Source of the DNA: Rheinheimera oceanensis
GTDB taxonomy: Bacteria > Pseudomonadota > Gammaproteobacteria > Enterobacterales > Alteromonadaceae
NCBI RefSeq assembly: GCF_018831085.1
Contig: NZ_JAGPNM010000002.1
Span: forward strand, 310,001-374,000
Direction of reading: 5' to 3'
DNA: 64,000 nt
The position numbers were made by a program, and so were the translations under genes. This document shows positions 1 through 8,097 of this stretch, piece after piece (position 1 is the stretch's first letter; each line of letters starts with the position of its first letter). The notes under the pieces were generated by a model. That model was not told the DNA's origin, ran no database searches, and saw only the letters and a list, made by a program, of their open reading frames with translations.

Positions 1-645
1 CTGCTGATTAACCTCTAAGGTATGGCCGGCGTTAAGCCATAACGTATGCGCCAGCACATCAGCACCGGGTTTAGCGGCCAGATTCCAGTAACAATGGTTA
101 GTTAACGATAGCGGCGTAAGCTTATCGGTAGTGGCGTAATAGTCGATGCTAAGCTCGTTATCGCGGTTAAGCCGGTAGCAAACTTCCAGCGCCACATTAC
201 CTGGATAGCCCTGATCGCCATCGGCACTTTGGCAGCTGAAGATCACCGCCACACTGTCGGCCTGTTGCTCAGTGCGGTATTGCCAAAAGCGGCTACCCAG
301 CCCCTGTGGCCCGCCGTGTAACTGGTTACGGCCCTCGTTGGCGGCAAGCTTGACCTGCTTGCCATCAAGCTCAAACGCCGCATTCGCAATGCGGTTAGCA
401 ACCCGGCCGATGCTGACGCCAAAATAATACCGGTTAGTGGCCCACTGCGCCGGGTCCTGATAGTTCAGCACCAGTTCGGCCGCTGTACCGCTTTCATCAA
501 GCTGGGTAACCGACCAGATGCCGGCACCCAGCGTCGACAGCGTAGCTGTTAAGCCATTGCCATTATCCAGCGTGATCAGCTGTACCGGTTGTGCCAGGGC
601 AGGATGCACCAGGCTGCGGCTACTGACTGACATTAGCGCTGCCAT
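1..645 (-). CDS. Aldose 1-epimerase (galactose mutarotase), 3' end beyond the window
   Basis: This open frame reads out of the left edge, so only the first 215 residues are visible. The translation carries aldose 1-epimerase family signatures: GRVANRIANAAF, then LHGGPQGLGSRFW, then TNHCYWNL, whose His is the expected catalytic residue. The enzyme interconverts alpha and beta anomers of aldoses. No signal peptide is obvious, so it is probably cytoplasmic. Its ATG shares one base with the TAA stop of the upstream aldehyde dehydrogenase gene (TAATG), which implies translational coupling in the same pentose operon. By context it would supply the right anomer to the sugar dehydrogenase. The family call is firm; the sugar specificity is inferred. 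Confidence 0.9.
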   Translation of the reverse strand, partial: MAALMSVSSRSLVHPALAQPVQLITLDNGNGLTATLSTLGAGIWSVTQLDESGTAAELVLNYQDPAQWATNRYYFGVSIGRVANRIANAAFELDGKQVKLAANEGRNQLHGGPQGLGSRFWQYRTEQQADSVAVIFSCQSADGDQGYPGNVALEVCYRLNRDNELSIDYYATTDKLTPLSLTNHCYWNLAAKPGADVLAHTLWLNAGHTLEVNQQ

Positions 646-2261
646 TATCCGGCGCCCGCCAACGCGGCTTCTACCGCAGCCGTGGTGCGTACACCATTGA
701 CCAGCCGTGAGATTTGCAGCGGGTTGCTATCCTGCAGCTCTTGCGGTAACAGTGCCTGTGGGTAGTTTTGGAAACATATTGGCCGGATAAAACGGGCAAT
801 TGACGCTGTACCTACCGAGGTAAAACGGGCATCGGTTGCTGCCGGGAAAGGTCCGCCATGCATCATGGCATCGCACACTTCCACCCCGGTAGGGAAGTTA
901 TTGATCACCAACCGGCCCACTTTACTGCGCAGTAATTGCACCAGTGCGCTTTGCTGCGCCAGTTCTGCCTCAGTGCAATGAATAGTGCCGGTAAGCTGGC
1001 CTTTAAGGCTGCTAACTACCTGTAACAGCTGCTTCTGGTCGTCACAGACCACCACCACCGAGGTATGGCCAAACACTTCTTCCTGTAAATGCGGGTTCGC
1101 CAGAAAGGTCGCGGCATCAACCTGAAATAATTTGGCCTGGGTATAAAAGCCCTGCTCAGCGGTGACACTGGCACCACAGCCCGCTAAAGATACCCCGGCT
1201 TGTGCTGCAAGATGCGCAGTGCCTTTATCGTAGGCGTCGGCAATATTATCATTCAACATTACGCCAGCCGGAATTTTCGCCAACGCTTCGCCAGCGCTTT
1301 GCATAAAGCTATCCAGCTCTGGCCCGGCTATCGCTACGGCTACGCCGGGGTTAACACAAAACTGGCCACTGCCCAGGGTTAACGAGGCCACATAGCCCTG
1401 CGCCAGTGCCGTCGCTGACTGCTGCAGCGCCTGTGGCAAAAATACCACCGGGTTAACACTGCCCATTTCAGCAAATAACGGTATTGGCTCTGGCCGGTTA
1501 TTCGCCAGTTTAAACAGCGCCATGCCACCGGCCAGAGAACCGGTAAAACCCACGGCTTTCACGGCCGGGGCAACCACCAGATCAGAGCCGATTTCCCGGC
1601 CCGAGCCCATTAATAAAGAGAATACACCAGCGGGTAGCCCACAGGCTTTTACCGCATTATCCAGCGCCTGTGCTACCAGCTCACAGCTGCCGGGGTGCGA
1701 ATTATGGCCTTTTACCAACACCGGGCAACCTGCTGCCAGCGCTGCAGCGGTATCGCCACCGGCGACAGAAAACGCCAGTGGAAAATTGCTGGCGCCAAAT
1801 ACCACTACCGGCCCCAGCGGCTGGTTCATAAAGCGGATATCAGGCCGTGGCAATGGCTGACGCTCTGGTAACGCTGTATCAATGCGGATATCAAGATAAT
1901 CGCCGGTGCGGATCGAGCTGGCAAACAAGCGCAGCTGATGGCAAATACGGCCACGCTCACCTTCCACCCGGCCACGCGGGTAGCCGGTTTCCTGCATTAC
2001 CCGTTCAATAAGTTCATCACCCAACGCCATTACTTCTTCCGCACAGCGCTGTAAAAACTCTGCCCGCTGTGCCGCGCTGGTATTGGCATACAGCGGCGCC
2101 GCAGCTTCTGCGGCTGCTACAGCCGCCGCCACCTGCGCCTTGCTGGCATAGCTTAATAGCGGCGCTATTTTCTGGCCGGTAGCCGGATTAATGGCCTGAT
2201 ATTGCCCTGCCTCACCTGCCAGCCATTGGCCGTTGATCAGTTGTTTGCCGGTAATACGCAT
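645..2261 (-). CDS. Alpha-ketoglutarate semialdehyde dehydrogenase (2,5-dioxovalerate dehydrogenase)
   Basis: NAD(P)-dependent aldehyde dehydrogenase of 538 residues. Visible landmarks are the GASNFP loop near residue 156, GFTGS near 238, the general-base Glu265 in FAEMGSVNP and the nucleophile Cys302 in GQFCVNPG. The GQFC-NPG context and the length match the KGSADH branch that closes the oxidative pentose (Weimberg) and related sugar-acid pathways, oxidising 2-oxoglutarate semialdehyde to 2-oxoglutarate. The ATG has an AGGACA ribosome site. It lies third in a minus-strand operon after the dehydratase and the SDR and overlaps the epimerase start by one base. Family assignment is strong; substrate is inferred from context. 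Confidence 0.9.
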   Translation of the reverse strand: MRITGKQLINGQWLAGEAGQYQAINPATGQKIAPLLSYASKAQVAAAVAAAEAAAPLYANTSAAQRAEFLQRCAEEVMALGDELIERVMQETGYPRGRVEGERGRICHQLRLFASSIRTGDYLDIRIDTALPERQPLPRPDIRFMNQPLGPVVVFGASNFPLAFSVAGGDTAAALAAGCPVLVKGHNSHPGSCELVAQALDNAVKACGLPAGVFSLLMGSGREIGSDLVVAPAVKAVGFTGSLAGGMALFKLANNRPEPIPLFAEMGSVNPVVFLPQALQQSATALAQGYVASLTLGSGQFCVNPGVAVAIAGPELDSFMQSAGEALAKIPAGVMLNDNIADAYDKGTAHLAAQAGVSLAGCGASVTAEQGFYTQAKLFQVDAATFLANPHLQEEVFGHTSVVVVCDDQKQLLQVVSSLKGQLTGTIHCTEAELAQQSALVQLLRSKVGRLVINNFPTGVEVCDAMMHGGPFPAATDARFTSVGTASIARFIRPICFQNYPQALLPQELQDSNPLQISRLVNGVRTTAAVEAALAGAG

Positions 2262-2292
2262 AATCTGTGTCCTGTTAAGTTAGCGCTGCTGG

Positions 2293-3075
2293 TTAAATCC
2301 AGCCGCCGTCTACAATAAAATTTTGTGCGGTGCACAGTTTGCTGTCGTCAGAGGCCAGAAACAGCGCCATCGCTGCTACATCTTCTGGCATCACGCTGTC
2401 TTTAAGGCACTGGTTTTTTTCAATGTCTTTTGCTGTTTCAGCGGTAACCCAGTGGGTTAACTGGCGCTCTGTCATTACCCAACCCGGCGTCAGCGTATTA
2501 ACACGGATTTTATCCGGGCCTAAATCCCGTGCTAAGCCACGGGTTAACCCCAGTACCGCCGCTTTGGCGCTGGTGTAGCCTGGCATGCCCCCCTGGCTCT
2601 CGTACCAGCTCATTGAGCCAAGGTTGATAATTGAACCACCACCCAGTTGTTTCATTTGCGGATACACCGCCTGAATAGCAAAAAACTGATGCCGCAGGTT
2701 TATCTGCATGCGCTGATCCCAGTACTCCTCGGTTACGTCCAAAAAGTGATGGCGGGTATCACTGGCGGCGTTGTTGATCAGTACGGCAATGGCCCCTAAA
2801 TCCTGCTCAGTCTGGCTGATAACCTGCTTTAACCGGTCGATATCAGTTAAGTCACACGAATAAAAACGCAGCGCACCGTATTGCTGCCCGCTAGCTGGCA
2901 ATGCCTGTAACCGGCTAACCAATGCCTGGGATTCAGCTTCGAGAATATCGACAAACGCCACTTTGGCACCCTGACGATAAAAGGCTTCAACCAGGCAGGC
3001 ACCAATGCCCGAACCTCCGCCGGAGATAAATACGGTTTTATCCCGCAAGCTGGGATAGTTGTTGCTTAATGTCAT
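2293..3075 (-). CDS. SDR-family pentose 1-dehydrogenase (Caulobacter XylB-like)
   Basis: Short-chain dehydrogenase of 260 residues. It has the cofactor loop SGGGSGIG (residues 18-25), NNAA at 101-104, catalytic Ser154 and the YTSAK motif at 167-171. The N-terminal YPSL, the NLRH segment and the C-terminal QCLK...P-DVAA-ALFLASDDS-LCT pattern resemble Caulobacter D-xylose 1-dehydrogenase from memory of that family. The expected reaction is oxidation of an aldopentose to its lactone. The downstream dehydratase looks arabinonate-type, so L-arabinose is the likeliest substrate, with D-xylose or D-galactose as alternatives. No lactonase gene is seen in the window. The ATG is preceded by CAGGGTT. 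It lies 44 bp after the dehydratase and 31 bp before the aldehyde dehydrogenase. Confidence 0.85.
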   Translation of the reverse strand: MTLSNNYPSLRDKTVFISGGGSGIGACLVEAFYRQGAKVAFVDILEAESQALVSRLQALPASGQQYGALRFYSCDLTDIDRLKQVISQTEQDLGAIAVLINNAASDTRHHFLDVTEEYWDQRMQINLRHQFFAIQAVYPQMKQLGGGSIINLGSMSWYESQGGMPGYTSAKAAVLGLTRGLARDLGPDKIRVNTLTPGWVMTERQLTHWVTAETAKDIEKNQCLKDSVMPEDVAAMALFLASDDSKLCTAQNFIVDGGWI

Positions 3076-3119
3076 AGCTAACCCTGTTTAAGCGCCTGCG
3101 GCCACAGGCGCGGTTTTAT

Positions 3120-4871
3120 TTAATGTGAATGTGCCGGTACCGCAGCGCCACGACAGCCCACCAGAAAGTCAAAGTCGCAGCCTTCATCAGCCTGCAATAC
3201 CCGCTCGCGGTACATTTCCATATAACCGCCGGTGCGCAAAATAACCTGAGTGGATTTTAATTTTTCCAGCCTTGCCGCCAGCTCAGCATCGGACACCTCC
3301 AGTTGCAACAGGCCGTTTTCAGCGTCCAGCTGAATATAATCACCTTCCTGCACTGCCGCTAACGGGCCCAGCTCCATCGCTTCGGGTGTTACATGCAGTA
3401 CCACGGTACCAAAGGCCGTGCCGCTCATCCGCGCATCAGATATGCGAACCATATCTTTAATGCCCTTTTTCAGCACCTTGGGCGGCAGGCCCATATTGCC
3501 CACTTCTGCCATGCCGGGGTAGCCTTTGGGGCCACAGTTTTTCAGTACCATGACGCTGTTTTCGTCAATATCCAGCTCAGGATCGTTAATCCGCGCTTTG
3601 TATTGATCGAAGTTTTCAAATACTACCGCTTTACCCCGGTGTTTCATCAGGTGCGGGCTGGCAGCAGAAGGCTTTAATACTGCGCCACGTGGTGCCAGAT
3701 TGCCGCGCAAAATGCAAATGCCGCCGTTAGCCACCAGCGGGTTATCCAGCGAGCGAATGACATCATCGTTATGACACTGCGCATCTTTGACGTTATCCCA
3801 GATGGTTTTGCCGTTTACTGTCAACGCGTCTTTCGTCAGCATGCCCAGCTCCGCCAGCCGGCGATGCACTGCCGGTAAACCACCAGCGTAATAGAATTCT
3901 TCCATCAGATATTTACCGGATGGCTGCAAATTAACTATGGTTGGCACACCGCGGCCATGCTGCCAGTCGTCCAGGCTTAAATCGACGCCGATGCGCCCGG
4001 CGATGGCTTTTAAATGAATCACGGCGTTAGTAGAACCACCAATGGCGGCATTGGTGCGGATGGCATTTAAAAATGCGTCTTTGGTTAACACTTTTGACAG
4101 CCGCAAGTCTTCATGCACCATTTCAACAATGCGCATGCCAGACAGATGCGCCAGCACATAGCGGCGCGAATCTACCGCCGGAATAGCCGCATTATGTGGC
4201 AGGCTGGTACCGAGCGATTCAGCCATACAGGCCATAGTCGAAGCAGTACCCATGGTATTACAGGTACCGGCAGAGCGTGACATACCAGCTTCAGCACTTA
4301 AAAACTCGTTCATATCAATATTGCCGGCTTTTAAATCTTCGTGCATGCGCCACACCAAAGTGCCGGAGCCGACATCCTGGCCTTTATGTTTACCATTTAA
4401 CATAGGGCCGCCGGTAACCACGATAGTAGGTAAATCGCAGCTGGCAGCCCCCATCAGCAACGCTGGTGTGGTTTTATCACAGCCCACCAGCAGCACCACG
4501 CCGTCTATCGGATTACCGCGGATAGACTCTTCAGTATCCATCGCAGCCAGGTTACGGGTTAACATTGCCGTTGGCCGTAAGTTCGATTCACCATTAGAAA
4601 ACACCGGAAACTCAACCGGAATACCACCGGCTTCACGGATACCATTTTTTACCCGCTCGGCAATTTGCCGAAAGTGTGCATTGCACGGCGTTAATTCTGA
4701 CCAGGTATTACAGACACCAATAACAGGTCGTCCCTGAAAGTGGTGATCCGGAATACCCTGATTTTTCATCCAGCTACGATACATAAAACCGTTTTTGTCA
4801 TTAGTGCCGAACCAGCTTGCTGATCGTAACACTGTCTTGTTGTCACTCTTTTTGTCGTCGTTATCTGCCAT
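3120..4871 (-). CDS. IlvD/Edd-family pentonate dehydratase, probably L-arabinonate dehydratase
   Basis: A 583-residue iron-sulfur dehydratase that removes water from a sugar acid to give a 2-keto-3-deoxy acid. The three expected cluster cysteines are in TPCN (Cys63), GCDKTTP (Cys131) and GTCNTMGTAST (Cys204). Their 68 and 73 residue spacing equals that of Rhizobium L-arabinonate dehydratase. The segments NTWSELTPCNAHF, VPTIVNLQPSGKYLMEEFYYAGG and NCGPKGYPGMAEVGNMGLPPKVLKKG are typical of that branch rather than the xylonate (XylD) branch. The ATG at 4871 is preferred because the open frame extends five codons further only through a TTG that lacks a ribosome site. It is the first gene of the minus-strand operon, just downstream of an operator-like palindrome. 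Confidence 0.88.
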   Translation of the reverse strand: MADNDDKKSDNKTVLRSASWFGTNDKNGFMYRSWMKNQGIPDHHFQGRPVIGVCNTWSELTPCNAHFRQIAERVKNGIREAGGIPVEFPVFSNGESNLRPTAMLTRNLAAMDTEESIRGNPIDGVVLLVGCDKTTPALLMGAASCDLPTIVVTGGPMLNGKHKGQDVGSGTLVWRMHEDLKAGNIDMNEFLSAEAGMSRSAGTCNTMGTASTMACMAESLGTSLPHNAAIPAVDSRRYVLAHLSGMRIVEMVHEDLRLSKVLTKDAFLNAIRTNAAIGGSTNAVIHLKAIAGRIGVDLSLDDWQHGRGVPTIVNLQPSGKYLMEEFYYAGGLPAVHRRLAELGMLTKDALTVNGKTIWDNVKDAQCHNDDVIRSLDNPLVANGGICILRGNLAPRGAVLKPSAASPHLMKHRGKAVVFENFDQYKARINDPELDIDENSVMVLKNCGPKGYPGMAEVGNMGLPPKVLKKGIKDMVRISDARMSGTAFGTVVLHVTPEAMELGPLAAVQEGDYIQLDAENGLLQLEVSDAELAARLEKLKSTQVILRTGGYMEMYRERVLQADEGCDFDFLVGCRGAAVPAHSH

Positions 4872-4904
4872 GGTTGCATCTCGCAATAGCTTAATTTAAT
4901 ATTA

Positions 4905-4915
4905 TTGTATTACTA
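4905..4915 (-). promoter_or_regulatory. Putative GntR (FadR-type) operator upstream of the dehydratase operon
   Basis: The 11-mer TTGTATTACTA fits the FadR-subfamily consensus TNGTNNNACNA at every fixed position. It lies 34 bp upstream of the dehydratase ATG. Read on the minus strand it gives TAGTAATACAATAAT, nearly identical to the site at 5011-5021 (TAGTAATACTATAAT). The nearby GntR regulator is the natural candidate to bind it; that link is inference. Confidence 0.55.
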
Positions 4916-5010
4916 ATACTAAAACCTTGGAACGGTTACAAGTGATTTTTTCTCCGGCAGCAAAATCTGCAGTTTGCTAATGGGGTAAAACTGCTGTCAA
5001 AGCAGTATAT

Positions 5011-5021
5011 TAGTAATACTA
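5011..5021 (+). promoter_or_regulatory. Putative GntR (FadR-type) operator upstream of the GH43 gene
   Basis: TAGTAATACTA is an 11-bp palindrome around one central base and matches TNGTNNNACNA. It lies 41 bp upstream of the GH43 ATG and overlaps an AT-rich stretch suitable for a promoter. It repeats the core of the site at 4905-4915, so the two divergent transcripts could be controlled together. Confidence 0.55.
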
Positions 5022-5061
5022 TAATTCAAATATGGCAATTACAAATACCGACAGGGGACTT

Positions 5062-5997
5062 ATGAAAAAACTACTACTGCTAGTTGGCTTGTGCTGGGCA
5101 CTGGCCGCCAGCGCTAACCCTATTTTTAAGGATGTGCGTACCGCCGACCCGGCTGCGATAGTGCATAACGGTACCGTATACTTGTACACCGGCCATGACG
5201 AAGCGCCAGACAACAAAGGCTTTTTTGTTATGCATGACTGGCTGATATTTTCTTCCACCGACATGCTGAACTGGCAACGCCATGGGCCAGGGCTTAGCAC
5301 CAAAGACTTTAAATGGGCCAAAGGCGATGCCTGGGCTTCTCATGTAATAGAAAAAAACGGCAAGTTTTACTGGTACGTTACTGTGCGCCACGCCAGTATT
5401 AACGGTTTTGCGATTGGCGTGGCGGTATCTGACACACCACTGGGGCCGTTTAAAGATGCGTTGGGTAAAGCACTTATTACCAATGATATGACTACCGACA
5501 CCGACATTGACTGGGACGACATTGACCCGGCCGTGTTTACCGACGATGACGGCCAGTCTTATCTGTTTTGGGGTAATACTAAAGCCCGCTATGCCAAACT
5601 AAAGGACAATATGATTGAACTGGACGGCCCGATTAACACCATCGATGTGCCCGATTTTACTGAAGCCTTATGGGTGCATAAACGTGGCGATATTTATTAT
5701 TTGTCCTATGCTTCCGGCTTTCCGGAAAAAATTGCCTATGCCACCAGCAACAGTATTCATGGCCCCTGGCAGTATCGCGGCATTCTGAACGAAGTGGCCG
5801 GCAATTCACCGACTAACCATCAGGCCATTATCGAATTTAAAGATAAATGGTTCTTTATCTACCACACCGGCGCATCGCAACCGGATGGCGGTGAATTCCG
5901 CCGCGCGGTAGCGATAGACCCACTGTACTACAACGAAGATGGCAGCATTAAACGTATCATTATGACATCGGAAGGCATTACCGAAGCGGTGAAATAA
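5062..5997 (+). CDS. Secreted glycoside hydrolase family 43 (arabinofuranosidase/xylosidase type)
   Basis: Predicted exported glycosidase of 311 residues. The start at 5062 gives a clean signal peptide (MKK, a hydrophobic Leu-rich core, ASA cleavage near residue 18) and has an AGGGG ribosome site; the frame opens earlier but without these. GH43 catalytic positions are visible: Asp29 in TADPA (base), Asp155 in DDIDPAVF (pKa modulator) and Glu201 in FTEALWV (acid), within a five-bladed propeller-type sequence. Members remove arabinofuranosyl or xylosyl units from plant polysaccharides. It is divergent from the pentose oxidation operon and followed by the FAH-family gene, so it would feed free arabinose or xylose to that pathway. 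Exact linkage specificity cannot be read from sequence. Confidence 0.88.
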   Translation: MKKLLLLVGLCWALAASANPIFKDVRTADPAAIVHNGTVYLYTGHDEAPDNKGFFVMHDWLIFSSTDMLNWQRHGPGLSTKDFKWAKGDAWASHVIEKNGKFYWYVTVRHASINGFAIGVAVSDTPLGPFKDALGKALITNDMTTDTDIDWDDIDPAVFTDDDGQSYLFWGNTKARYAKLKDNMIELDGPINTIDVPDFTEALWVHKRGDIYYLSYASGFPEKIAYATSNSIHGPWQYRGILNEVAGNSPTNHQAIIEFKDKWFFIYHTGASQPDGGEFRRAVAIDPLYYNEDGSIKRIIMTSEGITEAVK

Positions 5998-6070
5998 GTT
6001 ATTGGCTGACTGCAGGCTAGTACGCCGCAGCCAGCGTTTTTATACTACTTTTTGCAATAAGAGGAATACC

Positions 6071-7069
6071 ATGCGTCTTATTCAGTTTTATACCTCAGAC
6101 AAGCAGCGCACTGTAGCCATTGTTAATTCTGCCGACAGCGTTACGCCGTTGCACAGTGTCAGTTCGGTTTATCAGTTGGCGCAGCTGGCGCTGAGCAACC
6201 AACTGTCGCTGCAACAGCAAAGTCTGGCCCTGAAAAGCGATACAACGTTGAGTTACAGCGAGATTATGCAACAACAGCGCATATTGCCGCCCTATGATCA
6301 CCCGGACGATGCCGCCCACATGCTGGTAAGCGGCACCGGCCTGACGCATTTAGGCAGTGCAGATACCCGCGCCACTATGCATGCGCAAACCTCCGGTAAA
6401 GCCGACTCTGAGCTGACCGATACCATGAGAATGTTCAAACTGGGTGTTGAAGGCGGCAAACCTGCAGCTGGCCAGCAAGGTGTGCAACCGGAATGGTTTT
6501 ATAAGGGCGATGGCAGCATCGTGGTTGCACCTGGCGCGGCGCTGATGTCACCCGGCTTTGCACTGGATGGCGGCGAAGAGCCGGAAATTGCCGGCTTGTA
6601 TATTATTGACCCGCAAGGCCAACCACACCGGCTGGGGTTTGCTATTGGTAACGAGTTTTCTGATCATAAAACCGAGCGGCAAAACTACCTGTATCTGGCG
6701 CACTCCAAACTACGGCCATGCTCGTTTGGCCCTGAGCTGCTGGTAGGCGAGTTACCGGCTGATATCCGCGGTCATTCACGCATTATCCGTAATGGCGAAA
6801 CGGTGTGGCAAAAACCTTTTGTCAGTGGCGAGCAGAATATGTCGCACAGCATTGCCAACCTTGAGGCGCACCACTTTAAATACCGGCAGTTCTGCCGTCC
6901 GGGTGACGCCCATGTGCACTTTTTTGGTACCGCCACCTTAAGCTTTGGTGACGGCTTTGCAACACAGGCCGGTGATGTGTTTGAAATTGGCGCGGCACCA
7001 TTTGGCCTGCCACTGCAAAATACGCTGGCTATTGATAATGATGTCAGTGTGCAGGTTAAAGCGCTGTAA
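6071..7069 (+). CDS. Fumarylacetoacetate hydrolase-family protein (AraD1/GguC-like), candidate 2-keto-3-deoxypentonate dehydratase
   Basis: A 332-residue protein of the fumarylacetoacetate-hydrolase fold. Supporting segments are the GEEPEIAGLYII stretch, GFAIGNEFSDH near the middle and VHFFGTATLSFGDGF near the C-terminus. Similar proteins occur in sugar-acid oxidation clusters. Here the only unassigned step between the dehydratase product (2-keto-3-deoxy-arabinonate) and 2-oxoglutarate semialdehyde is a second dehydration, so this role is inferred. An aldolase-type cleavage is the alternative. The ATG at 6071 has a good AAGAGGA site; an upstream in-frame TTG at 6002 does not. The gene is 73 bp downstream of GH43 and probably co-transcribed with it. 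Confidence 0.8.
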   Translation: MRLIQFYTSDKQRTVAIVNSADSVTPLHSVSSVYQLAQLALSNQLSLQQQSLALKSDTTLSYSEIMQQQRILPPYDHPDDAAHMLVSGTGLTHLGSADTRATMHAQTSGKADSELTDTMRMFKLGVEGGKPAAGQQGVQPEWFYKGDGSIVVAPGAALMSPGFALDGGEEPEIAGLYIIDPQGQPHRLGFAIGNEFSDHKTERQNYLYLAHSKLRPCSFGPELLVGELPADIRGHSRIIRNGETVWQKPFVSGEQNMSHSIANLEAHHFKYRQFCRPGDAHVHFFGTATLSFGDGFATQAGDVFEIGAAPFGLPLQNTLAIDNDVSVQVKAL

Positions 7070-7088
7070 CTGTAGCGCCCGGATGGCA

Positions 7089-7140
7089 AAGCAGTAAGCC
7101 CAAATTTTGGTTAACAACTATTGGTTTACTGCTTATTTTT
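7089..7140 (+). terminator. Probable terminator after the FAH-family gene
   Basis: AAGCAGTAA at 7089-7097 pairs with TTACTGCTT at 7126-7134. An inner CCAA/TTGG pairing extends the stem, and the hairpin is followed by TATTTTT. The hairpin lies between the convergent FAH and GntR genes. The loop is long, so this is a moderate call. Confidence 0.5.
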
Positions 7141-7158
7141 AGCGTACAGCTTAGGGTT

Positions 7159-7887
7159 TTATGCGCCGCTGCCGGTAAAGTTGGCCAGGGCGTAATCGAG
7201 GTTTTCTTTTGACCGGCTGAGCAAACGCGACATCGCCTGTTTCGCACCCGGCGCATCACCTGCAGCTATCGCTTCATATACGGCTTTGTGCGCAGGCAGC
7301 GCTTCGGTATATTCATCACCAATTGAACTGCTTAGCCGGAATAACCCCATCAACGCCGTTTGAATGGTCATACCCAGCGAAATCATAAATTCATTGTTAG
7401 TCGCATTCAGCACACAAAGGTGAAAATTCAGATCGCTGGAGAACACCTCATCAGTGCCCAGCTTAGCTTTTTCCATATCCTTATAAGCTTTGGCCAGCAA
7501 TTTTATCTGTTCAGCAGTGCTGTTCTTCGCTGCCAGCTCTGCCGCAGCCGGTTCAAAAATCTCCCGTACTTCAAACAAGGACACAAAAAACTTAGGTGTA
7601 GGCTTAGACTCAAAGCACCAACTGAGTATTTCGGTATCGAACATATTCCAGTACTGCCGCGGCCGCACACGGGTACCCAGTTTGGGCCGGGCTTCAATTA
7701 AACCTTTAGCAGTAAGAATTTTAAAAGCTTCACGCAGCGCCGTGCGCGAGACATCCAGCTCTGCACCAATAGCAGCTTCATTCGGAATATATTCGCCCGG
7801 TGTATAAACCCCGCTGACAATACGGGTTCCCAGCTCTTCAGCAACCCAGCCATGGATACTTTGCGGACGATTTCTGCCTGCAGCCAT
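7159..7887 (-). CDS. GntR-family (FadR subfamily) transcriptional regulator
   Basis: A 242-residue regulator. The N-terminal winged helix-turn-helix (about residues 10-75) contains PGEYIPNEAAIGAELDVSR, TALREAFKILTAKGLI and the wing RPKLGTRV. The C-terminal FCD ligand domain (about 95-225) has the EVREIFEPAAAELAA helix and DLNFHLCVLNATNN, with metal- and acid-binding type residues. FCD-domain GntR proteins usually sense organic acids such as sugar acids. A strong AAGGAGA site precedes the ATG. It converges on the GH43-FAH transcript. Operator-like sites matching the FadR consensus lie upstream of the two catabolic transcripts and, less exactly, upstream of this gene, so it probably controls the pentose genes and possibly itself. 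Confidence 0.9.
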   Translation of the reverse strand: MAAGRNRPQSIHGWVAEELGTRIVSGVYTPGEYIPNEAAIGAELDVSRTALREAFKILTAKGLIEARPKLGTRVRPRQYWNMFDTEILSWCFESKPTPKFFVSLFEVREIFEPAAAELAAKNSTAEQIKLLAKAYKDMEKAKLGTDEVFSSDLNFHLCVLNATNNEFMISLGMTIQTALMGLFRLSSSIGDEYTEALPAHKAVYEAIAAGDAPGAKQAMSRLLSRSKENLDYALANFTGSGA

Positions 7888-7942
7888 TTAATTCTCCTTG
7901 CTCACACCTGCGCTATCAGCCGCAGCCGCTTAGCTGCACCAA

Positions 7943-7953
7943 TACTACTACAA
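7943..7953 (-). promoter_or_regulatory. Possible autoregulatory GntR site upstream of the regulator
   Basis: TACTACTACAA differs from TNGTNNNACNA by one base. With the following TAATAT it matches 15 of 17 positions of the site upstream of the dehydratase operon. It lies about 56 bp before the regulator ATG. Confidence 0.4.
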
Positions 7954-8014
7954 TAATATATATCCTATCTTATTAATGTAGAAAAACCCATAAGCTAAAT
8001 CAACTTAGCCAGCC

Positions 8015-8041
8015 GGTGGCAGCCTAACTGCAACTGCCACC
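8015..8041 (-). other. Stem-loop downstream of trpS
   Basis: GGTGGCAG (8015-8022) pairs with CTGCCACC (8034-8041) around an 11-base loop. It lies between trpS and the start of the regulator gene. There is no T-tract on the minus strand, so it may be an mRNA-end stabiliser or a weak terminator. Confidence 0.35.
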
Positions 8042-8097
8042 CGCTGCTGTTCGCTGTCCGACAGGTTGCAACAAGTACGGTTATCAGCTACTGAACG

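Noticed and set aside
4252..4737. 161-codon open frame on the plus strand
   Set aside because: Antisense shadow of the IlvD/Edd dehydratase, whose cysteine motifs are intact.
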